The position numbers were made by a program, and so were the translations under genes. A stretch of 64,000 nucleotides of DNA from Phycisphaeraceae bacterium (GTDB lineage Bacteria; Planctomycetota; Phycisphaerae; Phycisphaerales; Phycisphaeraceae): NCBI GenBank assembly GCA_029260595.1, contig JAJDCY010000023.1:124001-188000 (forward strand), given 5' to 3'. Position 1 is the stretch's first letter. Every line of letters starts with the position of its first letter. This document shows positions 7,777 through 16,298 of the stretch, one piece after another. A model generated the notes under the pieces. It had not been told where the DNA came from. It searched no databases and was given only the letters and a program-made list of their open reading frames with translations.

Positions 7777-10700
7777 ATGACCGACGAGCTCGCCACGAAG
7801 TACGACCCGGCTGACACCGAGCCACGCGTGGCCGCGCGGTGGAAGCAGGCTGGCGCTTTCCACGCCGACCCCGCCGGCGCGGGCGCCCCCTACTGCATCG
7901 TCATCCCCCCGCCCAACGTCACCGCCGCGTTGCACATGGGCCACGCGCTGAACAACACCCTGCAGGACATCCTCATCCGCTGGCGGCGCATGGCCGGCGA
8001 CAACGCGGTCTGGATCCCCGGCACCGACCACGCCGGCATCGCCACGCAAACCGTCGTCGAAAAACGCGTCCTCGCCGAGGAGGGCAAGAAGCGAACCGAC
8101 TTCGAACGCGACGAGTTCGTCGCCAAGATCCAGGCCTGGAAAGACGAGTACGAAAAGCGCATCACTGAGCAACTGGTCGAGATGGGCTGCTCGTGCGATT
8201 GGGAACGCCAACGGTTCACGATGGACGAGATGTGCGCGACAGCCGTCCGCGAGGCATTCTTCCAGCTATTCAAAGACGGCCTGATCTACCGCGGCAAACG
8301 GTTAGTGAATTGGGACCCGGCCACACAGACCGCGCTAGCCGACGACGAAGTCGAGATGCGCGAGATCGACGGTCACTTCTGGTACCTCAAATACCCGCTG
8401 ACCGAACCCGTCGAGATCGATGGAAAAAGAGTCGATCACGTCACCGTCGCGACGACTCGCCCGGAAACGATGCTCGGCGACACGGCGGTTGCAGTAAACC
8501 CAAAGGACCCGCGCGCCGCGGCGCTGGTCGGCAAGACTATTCGTCTCCCGATCGTCAACCGCGAGATCCCGATCATCGCCGACGACTACGTCGTCCTGGC
8601 TGACCCCGACAGCGACGACCCCAAAGCGAAGTACGCCACCGGCTTCCTCAAGGTTACCCCCGCCCACGACCCAAATGACTGGGAAATTGGCCTGCGCCAC
8701 GGCTTGCCCGTGATCAACATCATGGCCGACGACGCATCGATCTCCGACCAACATGGTTGGCCGCCGGAAGATTTCAGCGCAGCCGACCCAGACGCCGTCC
8801 CACTCGGTCTGGACCGCTACGAAGCCCGCGAAGCGATCGTCGATTGGTTCCGCAAGAACAACCTTCTTGAGGAGGTTCGCCCCTACCGCCACAGCGTCGG
8901 CCACAGCTACCGCAGCCACGTCCCGATCGAACCGTACCTGAGCGACCAGTGGTACGTGAAGGTGACGGATGACCGCCTCCGCGGCGCGGCCTTACGCGCC
9001 ATGGCCGCGGACGACCAAGCATCTCACGAAACGAGCCCCGACCGTGAGGGAGGGGGTTCCGGCGATCCACCCACCGGTTCTGAAACCGCCTACCTGATCA
9101 CCTTCACCACCTACGGCACGTGGCTGCATGGCGATGACCGAGGTTCGATCGACACCGAAAAGAACGATCCTGGAACCGCCCGTGTCCCCGCCAATCCCTC
9201 CTTTACCAATTTTGAACGCGGCAAGCTCAAGCACCCGTCGATCCAATTAACCGAGCAGCAACGACAAGGCGTGCGCGACGCGATCCGTGAGGTCTGCCAT
9301 CACCGCGCATGGCGACTCAATGCCTGCAATGTCCGAACCAACCACGTGCACGCCGTTGTGACTGCGATCGACTCGCCCGAGAAGGTCATGAATGACTTCA
9401 AGGCGTATGCCACGCGGTGTTTGGCGGAGCAAGGGCTTGTCGAGTCCGATCGGACGATGTGGACACGCCACGGCAGCACGCGTTATCTCAATGAAGATGC
9501 CTCGGTGATCGCGGCATGTCGGTATGTGTTGGAAGAACAAGGTGACGACAACATCGCCGTGTACAGCGATGGCGGTCTTGCCGCTTCGAACCCCCTCCCT
9601 CACGGTCGGGGCTCGTTGCGCACGTCGCCGGTTGACCGGGCGGGATGGCAAGGCCAACTAAGTTTCCACCCCCCACGCTACGCGAAAACTTTCCGAACCT
9701 GGCACGAAAACCTCCGCGATTGGTGCATCTCACGTCAACTTTGGTGGGGGCACCGGATTCCGGTGTGGAGCAAACCTCGAATAAACCCTCAGGATGCACA
9801 TGGTATAGGTGCGTTCTTTACTCAACTCATAGATTGGGAAAGAGCAGGTCGGATTGCATTTCCACCTCCCCAGCCGGGTTTACCGTTCAACAGTGAACTA
9901 CACGTACACGGCCAATCCTTATTCATCTGTGTATTGAGTGAATATGATTTCGAAGTAATCGAAGCAATAGAAAAAGAGGGCTACTCCCGTGACCCCGACG
10001 TCCTCGACACCTGGTTCTCCTCCGCGCTCTGGCCATTCAGCACGCTTGGTTGGCCGGACGACACTCCCGAACTACAAACATGGAATCCTGGCAGTGTCCT
10101 TTGCACCGCGCGCGAGATCATCACGCTGTGGGTGTCGCGGATGGTGATGTTTAATCTTTATTTTCTTGACCGGCTGCCGTTCACGGATGTGTTTATCCAT
10201 GCGATGATTCAGGATGGGGATGGGCGCAAGATGTCCAAGAGCCTGGGCAACGGGGTCGACCCGCTGGATATCATCCACAGCCACGGGTCAGACGCGATGC
10301 GCTACACGCTCGCGGCCATGACCACCACGACGCAGGACGTGAGGCTGCCGGTCGTTAAAGACCCGGACACCGGGCGGAACACCAGCGACAAGTTCGATCT
10401 CGGGCGCAACTTCGCCAACAAGCTGTGGAACGCGGCACGGTTCGCGCTCCAGAACCTCGAGCAGCCGAAGACTGATGCGCAGGCGGAGGCTACCGGCGAT
10501 CCCGATCTGGCCAACCGTTGGATCCTCTCGCGGTTGGCCGCGACGGTGAACCGCGCGAACGAAGCACTCGAAGGCTACGAGTTCAGTGTGTATGCCCAAG
10601 GCCTGTACGACTTTTTCTGGCGAGACCTGTGCGACTGGTACGTCGAAGCCGTCAAGCCCACCGTGCAAACCAACCCCACCCAACAACGCGTGCTCGCGGC

Positions 10701-11367
10701 GTGCATCGACGTGGCGCTGCGGCTGTTGCACCCGGTCATGCCGTTCATCACCGAACGCCTGTGGGAACGCCTCAACGAAGTCGCGCCCGACCGCGCCGCC
10801 AGTGTCTCCGGCATCACGATCCCCAGCAGCGACCTGCTGATCCGCGCAGCCTGGCCGGTGATGGATCAAACAAATCTGATCAACGACGAAGCCGAACAGT
10901 CATTCGCCTTGATCCAGGAGATATCAGGCACCGCGCGCGAGGTCCGCACCTCACACAAAGTCCCGCCAAGCGAAACACTATCAATCGCATTCGAGGGGCC
11001 GCAAGAAACGTTACAACCACTCTTGGCTCATCGCGGATTAATCGGAACGTTTGCCAATGCCAACGTGGACGATGCCGTCCCGGATTTCCCCGACGGCGCG
11101 ACGCCCGGAACTGGCTCGGCTGCCGGTGTGAAAGTGTTTGTCTACCGACCCGACGGCGGCCTCGTCGACAGCAACGCCGAGCGGGACCGCCTGATCAAGC
11201 AGCTCGAAGAACTCACCGCGACCGTCGAGCGCCTTCGCGGGCGCCTTGCGAGTAAGAGTTACGTGGACAAAGCCCCGGTCCACCTGGTGCAACAGACCCG
11301 CGACCAGATGGAAGCGGCCAGCCGCGAAGCCAGCGGGATCGAACAACAGCTCGCAGCACTGGCCTAG
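7777..11367 (+). CDS. valS: Valyl-tRNA synthetase with an in-frame RAYT transposase domain
   Basis: Charges tRNA-Val; class I enzyme with editing domain. The frame is 1196 residues, about 200 longer than expected. HIGH is HMGH at residues 53-56, RDWCISRQLWWGHRIPVW follows the insertion, and KMSKS is at 818-822. A C-terminal coiled coil (about 1130-1196, ERDRLIKQLEELTATVERL) is present. Between SDQWYVKVTDDRLRGAALRAM and the FHPPRYAKTFRTWHENL segment, where ordinary ValS has a short linker, about 200 residues are inserted that form a complete Y1 transposase domain (see 9030-9617). No stop or frameshift interrupts the gene. A less GC-rich segment (about 9770-9990) follows. The inserted domain has no obvious start or ribosome site of its own, so it is probably made as part of ValS. 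Confidence 0.95.
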   Translation: MTDELATKYDPADTEPRVAARWKQAGAFHADPAGAGAPYCIVIPPPNVTAALHMGHALNNTLQDILIRWRRMAGDNAVWIPGTDHAGIATQTVVEKRVLAEEGKKRTDFERDEFVAKIQAWKDEYEKRITEQLVEMGCSCDWERQRFTMDEMCATAVREAFFQLFKDGLIYRGKRLVNWDPATQTALADDEVEMREIDGHFWYLKYPLTEPVEIDGKRVDHVTVATTRPETMLGDTAVAVNPKDPRAAALVGKTIRLPIVNREIPIIADDYVVLADPDSDDPKAKYATGFLKVTPAHDPNDWEIGLRHGLPVINIMADDASISDQHGWPPEDFSAADPDAVPLGLDRYEAREAIVDWFRKNNLLEEVRPYRHSVGHSYRSHVPIEPYLSDQWYVKVTDDRLRGAALRAMAADDQASHETSPDREGGGSGDPPTGSETAYLITFTTYGTWLHGDDRGSIDTEKNDPGTARVPANPSFTNFERGKLKHPSIQLTEQQRQGVRDAIREVCHHRAWRLNACNVRTNHVHAVVTAIDSPEKVMNDFKAYATRCLAEQGLVESDRTMWTRHGSTRYLNEDASVIAACRYVLEEQGDDNIAVYSDGGLAASNPLPHGRGSLRTSPVDRAGWQGQLSFHPPRYAKTFRTWHENLRDWCISRQLWWGHRIPVWSKPRINPQDAHGIGAFFTQLIDWERAGRIAFPPPQPGLPFNSELHVHGQSLFICVLSEYDFEVIEAIEKEGYSRDPDVLDTWFSSALWPFSTLGWPDDTPELQTWNPGSVLCTAREIITLWVSRMVMFNLYFLDRLPFTDVFIHAMIQDGDGRKMSKSLGNGVDPLDIIHSHGSDAMRYTLAAMTTTTQDVRLPVVKDPDTGRNTSDKFDLGRNFANKLWNAARFALQNLEQPKTDAQAEATGDPDLANRWILSRLAATVNRANEALEGYEFSVYAQGLYDFFWRDLCDWYVEAVKPTVQTNPTQQRVLAACIDVALRLLHPVMPFITERLWERLNEVAPDRAASVSGITIPSSDLLIRAAWPVMDQTNLINDEAEQSFALIQEISGTAREVRTSHKVPPSETLSIAFEGPQETLQPLLAHRGLIGTFANANVDDAVPDFPDGATPGTGSAAGVKVFVYRPDGGLVDSNAERDRLIKQLEELTATVERLRGRLASKSYVDKAPVHLVQQTRDQMEAASREASGIEQQLAALA
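9030..9059 (+). repeat. Left inverted repeat of the RAYT unit
   Basis: A 30-bp arm containing GACCGTGAGGGAGGGGGTTC at its right end. It is the perfect reverse complement of 9588-9617. Bases just outside and inside the arm do not pair with those of the other arm. Upstream, CTCACG (9023-9028) can pair with CGTGAG (9042-9047), giving a small REP-like hairpin. Confidence 0.9.
9588..9617 (-). repeat. Right inverted repeat of the RAYT unit
   Basis: The 30-bp arm begins GAACCCCCTCCCTCACGGTC and ends GGGGCTCGTT. It mirrors 9030-9059 without a mismatch. In the valS frame it encodes NPLPHGRGSL. Confidence 0.9.
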
Positions 11368-11391
11368 GCGCTGTTCGATCAATCCGCGGTT

Positions 11392-11623
<232 letters not shown>

Positions 11624-11654
11624 GGTCGCGGGTTACTCAAACAACAGCTAGCGC

Positions 11655-12476
11655 ATGGCACGGTTCCGAGACAACGCCGTCTGCATCCGCCTGATCGACT
11701 GGTCCGAGACCAGCCAGATCGTCGCGCTGCTCACCGAGGAGCACGGGCAGGTCCGCGGCGTGGCCAAGGGGTCCAAACGCACCAGCCCCAGTTCGGTCGC
11801 GCGCTACAGCGGTGGGATCGAACTGCTCACGCTCGGCGAGGTCGTCGGGATCATCAAACCCACAGCCGACCTGGCGACGCTGACCGAGTGGGATCTGCAG
11901 CAACCTCACTGGCACCTGAGACGCGACCTGCGTGCGCAAGAGTTCGGCCTGTATGCGGCTGATTTGGCTGGCGCGATGCTCGCCGATCACGACGCCCACC
12001 CCAGAGCATTCACAGCGCTCGTAACGCTGCTCCGCGAGCTGGCCGACGCGGCGACCCGCGACGCGGCGTTGCTGCGATTCCAGTGGGAGTTGCTCGACGA
12101 CTGCGGGTATCGCCCGGAGTTGGAGGCGGATGTGCGCTCGGGTGAGCCGTTGACCGACGACCCCGATGATCACCTGTTGTTCGATGCGCGACGGGGCGGA
12201 TTGGCCAGAGCAGGCTCACCGAACGGGCCGGGTGAAACCGGTGCGATCGGCGGCATGCGCAACGCAACGAGTTGGCCGACGCTGCCCGGCACGATTACCG
12301 CGCTGCGACGCCTAGCAGACCCTAACGACCGCTCCCCGACTGACCCTACAGACACCCGCCGCGCGAACCGGTTGCTCTGCACCTATGCGCGCGCGATCCT
12401 TGACCGCCAACTGCCAACGATGCAAGCAATCCTAAGTACAACCGAACCCCCCACGCCAGTAGGAGGCCCGCCATGA
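11655..12476 (+). CDS. recO: DNA repair protein RecO
   Basis: Mediator of RecA loading in the RecFOR recombinational repair pathway. The N-terminal OB-fold region reads [40 protein letters not shown], typical of RecO, followed by the helical domain ([48 protein letters not shown]). The family zinc-finger cysteines are not seen, which is common. Length 273 residues. Its last four bases overlap the start of the next gene (ATGA), suggesting translational coupling. The last 15 residues are proline-rich and probably unstructured. Confidence 0.93.
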   Translation: MARFRDNAVCIRLIDWSETSQIVALLTEEHGQVRGVAKGSKRTSPSSVARYSGGIELLTLGEVVGIIKPTADLATLTEWDLQQPHWHLRRDLRAQEFGLYAADLAGAMLADHDAHPRAFTALVTLLRELADAATRDAALLRFQWELLDDCGYRPELEADVRSGEPLTDDPDDHLLFDARRGGLARAGSPNGPGETGAIGGMRNATSWPTLPGTITALRRLADPNDRSPTDPTDTRRANRLLCTYARAILDRQLPTMQAILSTTEPPTPVGGPP

Positions 12477-12892
12477 AACACCTGCGTGAAGAGCTATGGT
12501 TCAAGACCCCCCGCCGGCGCGACTACATCAACATTACCGACAAGGTCGAGGCGCTGGTCGGGCAAAGCGGCATTGCCAATGGGCTGTGCCTGGTCAACGC
12601 GATGCACATCACCGCCAGCGTCTATATCAACGACGCCGAGGACGGGCTGATCCAGGACTATGACGAGTGGCTAGAGGGCTTAGCCCCCCACGCACCGACC
12701 TCGCGGTACCGCCACAACCTCACCGGCGAGGACAACGCCGACGCCCACCTCAAGCGCCAGGTCATGGGCCGGGAGGTCGTCATCGCCATCACCGACGGCC
12801 AACTCGACCTGGGCCCGTGGGAGCAGGTCTACTACGCCGAGTTCGATGGCCGACGCCGAAAGCGGGTACTCGTGAAGATCATCGGCGAGTGA
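12473..12892 (+). CDS. YjbQ/UPF0047 family protein
   Basis: A 139-residue protein of the YjbQ family, some members of which show weak thiamine-phosphate synthase activity; the true role is unsettled. The family marks are the N-terminal strand region [13 protein letters not shown], then [18 protein letters not shown], the paired [13 protein letters not shown], the [48 protein letters not shown] ending, broken here only for description. It overlaps recO by four bases. Thiamine genes thiS and thiG lie 9 kb away on the other strand, with no direct link visible. Confidence 0.9.
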   Translation: MKHLREELWFKTPRRRDYINITDKVEALVGQSGIANGLCLVNAMHITASVYINDAEDGLIQDYDEWLEGLAPHAPTSRYRHNLTGEDNADAHLKRQVMGREVVIAITDGQLDLGPWEQVYYAEFDGRRRKRVLVKIIGE

Positions 12893-12921
12893 AGTAATCG
12901 CAGGATCGGTTGATTTCTCGC

Positions 12922-12969
12922 CAAAACCGGCCAAAGATGATTGACTTTTCACCGGTTTTGAGGTACATT
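12922..12969 (+). promoter_or_regulatory. Sigma-70-like promoter with inverted repeat around the -35 box
   Basis: TTGACT at 12941-12946 and TACATT at 12964-12969 are separated by exactly 17 bases. A perfect 9-bp inverted repeat, CAAAACCGG (12922-12930) and CCGGTTTTG (12952-12960), brackets the -35 box and part of the spacer, placed as a repressor operator would be. It lies upstream of the first metalloprotease-like gene. Both promoter and operator are inferred from sequence only. Confidence 0.6.
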
Positions 12970-13102
12970 ATAAGTCTACGGAGAAACCGATTCAGGCGAT
13001 GTGGAGCGGTCGTCTGATCGGATACCAACCCCGCCAGGTGCCTCGTTACGACCGATACAGCGACCCCACGACACCGCGCAATCCACGCAGGAGAGAGAGT
13101 TT

Positions 13103-13951
13103 ATGGATCGCCGCCACACCTTATCTACCGGTATCATTGCGTTGATGATTCTGTGCTGCGCCCATCCACAGGCGTTCGGGCTGACGATTATCCGCAACTT
13201 TGTCGGCGGGACGCCACCCGCGACGTCTCATGGTGGGGGGAACCTCGTTGACATTTTCAATGCCGCCGCCGACTGGTGGGAGGTGGCCATCCTTGATGCT
13301 CACGTGTTGACCATCAGCTATCGCTGGGACGTCCTAACGGGCGATACCATTGGCAACCATACATTGACCGGCGAGGGCGGGGTGCCCCACCGCGAGACGG
13401 CCGCGACGATCCGATTCGACACCGAACCGAGCAACTGGTTTCTCGACCCGACGCCGGATGAGCACGAGGAATACACGACCTACACGGAGGATACCGCTGA
13501 CTTCGGCGCTGGGGAGATCAACACACAGCGCCGGTACAGCGGAGCAACCGGGGACGCTGTGGGGAACCTTGACCTCCTGACGACCGCGATGCACGAGATC
13601 GGCCATGCGCTGGGCCTGGCCTCGGCCAATGACGCGTACCAGGACGAGAGCTGGCCGGACAACGACATCGACGTGACCGCCCCCCGGCCGTTTGCCGGCT
13701 CGACGATCATGACGACCAACACAGCCGTCCCGGCGACCAGTGGCACCTCCAACGCGCACCTGGCCGTCAGCACCGCGTTGTTAGACCCGTTTCTCAGTTC
13801 GGGCGAACGGGTGATCCAGTCCGATGTCGACATCCTCGCCAACGCTCAGATCAGTCAGTTTGTCAATATCAACGTGGCCGTCCCCGAGCCCGCGTCGCTC
13901 GTGGCGTGTGTCCTGCTGGCAGTGCCAGCCGTTGCCCGTCGGCGTCGTTGA
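13103..13951 (+). CDS. Secreted metalloprotease-like PEP-CTERM protein, copy 1
   Basis: A 282-residue exported protein. The ATG at 13103 is preceded by AGGAGA at ideal spacing; a longer frame from 13001 has no such site. A signal peptide (STGIIALMILCCAHPQAFG) comes first. HEIGHALGL at residues 164-172 is a zinc-peptidase helix, but the position where a metzincin has its third His/Asp is Ser (HEIGHALGLAS). The C-terminus VPEPASLVACVLLAVPAVARRRR is a PEP-CTERM sorting tail. The middle has FLDPTPDEHEEY. It is about the same in plan as the next gene, so the two arose by tandem duplication. The promoter at 12922-12969 probably drives it. Confidence 0.85.
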   Translation: MDRRHTLSTGIIALMILCCAHPQAFGLTIIRNFVGGTPPATSHGGGNLVDIFNAAADWWEVAILDAHVLTISYRWDVLTGDTIGNHTLTGEGGVPHRETAATIRFDTEPSNWFLDPTPDEHEEYTTYTEDTADFGAGEINTQRRYSGATGDAVGNLDLLTTAMHEIGHALGLASANDAYQDESWPDNDIDVTAPRPFAGSTIMTTNTAVPATSGTSNAHLAVSTALLDPFLSSGERVIQSDVDILANAQISQFVNINVAVPEPASLVACVLLAVPAVARRRR

Positions 13952-14125
13952 ACCTGGGTCTGTCCTAGTCTGCGGCTGCATCCCGGCCGAGTGATCGGGA
14001 TTGATCTAACCGCAGGCGCCATGCAACCCACCTGAAGTTCGAGTGCTACCCGCTGCTTCGGTCGCCGACACACACTTGTGTGACTCCGTACTGCCGCCGG
14101 CCCACAATTCGCCCGGAGGTGATCG

Positions 14126-15076
14126 GTGAGACATCCCGATCGGTATTACTGGCATCAACGTTGGTCCACGGCCGCCGTGGCGATCGCGATCCACCTGGCG
14201 GTCGGATCTCAGGCACCCGCGCTAACCATCGTGCGTGAGCTGGCGATGCCCGGGCAGGTGATCCCCGGCATCGGTTCCGTCGCGGGTAACGCACCGAGCA
14301 ACGCAGCCGGTGGCGGCGATCTCGCGGTAATCTTCAACGCCGCGGCTGACGCCTGGGAGCAGGCGATTCTCGACACACACATTGTGACAATCCGCTTTGG
14401 CTGGTCGCCGCTGGGCACCATCTCGCTGCCGGGCATCCTCGCCGGTCACAACACCCTTGCCCAGGCCGGGAGCCCGAGCCGAGAGACCGTCAGCGCGATC
14501 CGCTTCGACAACGATGGGTCCAGCCTGTGGTTTCTCGATCCGACTCCGACGGTCAACGAGGAATACGCGGGCTCACAGTCATGGATTGACGATCTCGGCG
14601 GCGGCCCGATCAATGTCGGCCGCGAGTTCTCCGACCCGATTGGCGCCGCGGTTGGTCGTACCGATCTGCTGACTGTCGCGCTGCACGAAATCGGCCACGC
14701 GCTGGGGCTTAGCAGTGTGAATTTCGGGTACCAACTTGAGACCGTGATCGACAACGAGGTTGATGTCGCCGCGCCGTTGCCGTTCGCGGGGACACGGATC
14801 CCCACGACCAACCCGCGTATCCCCGCGCCGCCTTACAACGCGCATCTGGGGCTCGACCACACCGTGATGTACCCGTTCCTCGCGGCAGGTCAGCGTAAAT
14901 CGCTCTCAGACGCCGATATCCTCGCTAACGCTCAGATCAGCCGGTTCACAGACGTCCGGCTCCCGGCGGCACGGACCGTCCCGGAACCAGTGTCGATCTG
15001 TCTAGTCGCCTGCGGCACTGGGGCGATCCTGCGGTGGACAATGTGTCGCCGAAGCCGCGGCCCCAACTCATCGTAA
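14126..15076 (+). CDS. Secreted metalloprotease-like PEP-CTERM protein, copy 2
   Basis: A 316-residue paralogue of the preceding gene, with matching blocks: LTIVRELAMPG, GGGDLAVIFNAAADAWEQAILDTHIVTI, FLDPTPTVNEEY, LLTVALHEIGHALGL (His at about 187), PLPFAGTRIPTTN and SDADILANAQISRF. The start is a GTG at 14126 with GGAGG six bases upstream. A signal peptide-like hydrophobic stretch follows a Trp/Tyr-rich N-terminus. The tail has VPEPVSICLVACGTGAIL, then a longer basic end than normal, so sorting may be less standard. As in copy 1, the third zinc ligand position is Ser. A terminator-like hairpin lies at 15347-15383. Confidence 0.83.
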   Translation: MRHPDRYYWHQRWSTAAVAIAIHLAVGSQAPALTIVRELAMPGQVIPGIGSVAGNAPSNAAGGGDLAVIFNAAADAWEQAILDTHIVTIRFGWSPLGTISLPGILAGHNTLAQAGSPSRETVSAIRFDNDGSSLWFLDPTPTVNEEYAGSQSWIDDLGGGPINVGREFSDPIGAAVGRTDLLTVALHEIGHALGLSSVNFGYQLETVIDNEVDVAAPLPFAGTRIPTTNPRIPAPPYNAHLGLDHTVMYPFLAAGQRKSLSDADILANAQISRFTDVRLPAARTVPEPVSICLVACGTGAILRWTMCRRSRGPNSS

Positions 15077-15346
15077 GCGTTATCACCGCTGCAAACGGTC
15101 TAATCAATCTAATCGTCACGACCCGCCGTCCAACGGGCCAGGTCGCGAGTTTGTTTCGCGCGGACGATTGCCACCACCCGCCCGTGGTGTAACTTCCATG
15201 AGTACCGAGTCGGCACCGGGCAACAATCGACTGCGGGGCGGGGGAGGAGAAAGCCACCACCGAGCCCACATCACGATCACGGGTCCGCGCAACGCGAGTG
15301 CCCCCTCTCAAGAGCCGGCTTTGGCCTGGCCTAGAGTCCACATATA
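15077..15346. other. Untranslated gap after the metalloprotease pair
   Basis: About 270 bases with no convincing open frame, ribosome site or repeat. It ends in the terminator hairpin at 15347. Confidence 0.6.
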
Positions 15347-15384
15347 GCCGTCCACTCCTAAAAGGGTGGGCGGCCATTTCTTTT
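15347..15384 (+). terminator. Rho-independent terminator candidate
   Basis: GCCGTCCACTC (15347-15357) pairs with GGGTGGGCGGC (15364-15374), using two G-U pairs when read on the plus strand, around the loop ctaaaa. ATTTCTTTT follows. The wobble pairs and T run both point to the plus strand. Confidence 0.65.
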
Positions 15385-15430
15385 GGATCAGTGTTTGATA
15401 CTGGGCAGAGGCGAGTCGAACGCGGGGCCG

Positions 15431-15760
15431 CTACGACTCGATTGAAGTGATCTTGACCCGCAGGTAGTCCTGGCGGTGGCCTTTGCGGCGGAGGTAACCC
15501 TTGCGACGCCTGAACTTCACCACGGGAACGCTCGCGGTACGTTCCTGGGCTAGGATATCCGCCGTCACTTTGGCCCCCTTTACGTAGGGAGCCCCGATGA
15601 CCGCTTGACTCGCGCCATCGCCGTCCGTTGGGTTCACCAGCAGCACTTTATCGAAGGTGATGGTCGCGGCGTCCGGCTGCAACTCCCGCGTGGCCACCTT
15701 CAGCACAGCACCGGGCTGGACCTTGATCTGCGTTCCACTGTCTTGAATGATGGCGTACAT
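15431..15760 (-). CDS. rplU: 50S ribosomal protein L21
   Basis: A large-subunit ribosomal protein binding 23S rRNA. I start at MYAIIQDSGTQIKVQPG (ATG 15760, AGGT upstream); a frame reaching 15832 adds 24 non-homologous residues. The ending KFRRRKGYLRRKGHRQDYLRVKI is diagnostic of L21. Length is 109 residues, normal. In most bacteria rpmA (L27) follows, but here the downstream side holds no L27 gene, only the gap before the convergent metalloprotease gene. Confidence 0.96.
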   Translation of the reverse strand: MYAIIQDSGTQIKVQPGAVLKVATRELQPDAATITFDKVLLVNPTDGDGASQAVIGAPYVKGAKVTADILAQERTASVPVVKFRRRKGYLRRKGHRQDYLRVKITSIES

Positions 15761-15868
15761 CGCGTACCTGTCTGGGTTTGATCGAGAATCGAGTCGAGCA
15801 TGATAACGGTTACCGAGCCCCGGCGTCAACAACGCAGCCAGATGGCTGTGGCCCCCCCCGGTCGGCGG

Positions 15869-16288
15869 CTACCTCGCCGGGCGGACCTGCAGCCGCCAAT
15901 CCACAGCCGTGTCGTCAAGGACCGCACCTTGCATGAAGTGCTGCACCCGGGCGGGCAGCCGCAGGTATCGCCAGCCCATCACGGGCTCGATCGGCCGCCC
16001 ATCCTGATCAAAAAACTCGAACCGGTACTGCGTGTTCAGTTCCTTGTCGGTGCGGGCTCGCACGGGCACCGAGACACTCATAGGCCGCCCCCCCCCCGCC
16101 TTGACGCTCGGAGGTGCAAAGGCCAGGTACTTGCCCAGCCCTTCCAGAGCCGTGATCTGGGGGTATGCGTCGGCCGACAACGGGTCCGGCTGGCCGGCGT
16201 CCGGGGGCATCGAGCCCTGACACCCGACCAAGAGCAGGCAACCCGACAACAAAATTCCCGTCACGGCTATTGATGCAAAACGGCGCAT
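15869..16288 (-). CDS. YcfL-like (DUF1425) lipoprotein
   Basis: A 139-residue lipoprotein. The true start is MRRFASIAVTGILLSG (ATG 16288). The lipobox LLLVGC puts the lipidated Cys at residue 23. The C-terminal half resembles YcfL/DUF1425: NTQYRFEFFDQDGRPIEP, WRYLRLPARVQHFMQGAVLDD. It is the last gene of a four-gene minus-strand operon and starts 10 bases after the previous stop. In E. coli ycfL stands next to lpoB, so the pairing with the LpoB-like genes upstream supports the call. The function is likely at the outer membrane/periplasm; details are unknown. Confidence 0.82.
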   Translation of the reverse strand: MRRFASIAVTGILLSGCLLLVGCQGSMPPDAGQPDPLSADAYPQITALEGLGKYLAFAPPSVKAGGGRPMSVSVPVRARTDKELNTQYRFEFFDQDGRPIEPVMGWRYLRLPARVQHFMQGAVLDDTAVDWRLQVRPAR

Positions 16289-16298
16289 CGGCAGATCC

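Larger units (their letters stand above)
9030..9617 (+). mobile_element. RAYT (REP-associated Y1 transposase) unit nested in frame in valS
   Basis: A 588-bp unit, exactly 196 codons, bounded by perfect 30-bp inverted repeats. The protein within it starts YLITFTTYGTWLHGD (valS residue 439 on), has the HUH pair in TNHVHAVV (His 523 and 525), the catalytic tyrosine in FKAYATRCL (Tyr 544), the MWTRHGSTRYL stretch and the terminal YVLEEQGD. These are the features of RAYT/IS200-like transposases, at full length, so the domain is not visibly decayed. The repeats themselves translate as SPDREGGG on the left and NPLPHGRGS on the right, acting as glycine-rich linkers. Known RAYTs flanked by inverted REPs are usually stand-alone intergenic genes; here the unit is embedded in an essential gene. 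Confidence 0.88.

Noticed and set aside
6241-8211. Long minus-strand open frame of 656 codons
   Set aside because: It lies antisense to ffh and valS, which carry all family motifs; its composition (many His, Arg, Val, Leu) is that of a high-GC shadow.
8990-9640. Intein in valS
   Set aside because: No Cys/Ser at the start and no His-Asn at the end of the insert; the HUH and Tyr motifs with inverted repeats identify a RAYT.
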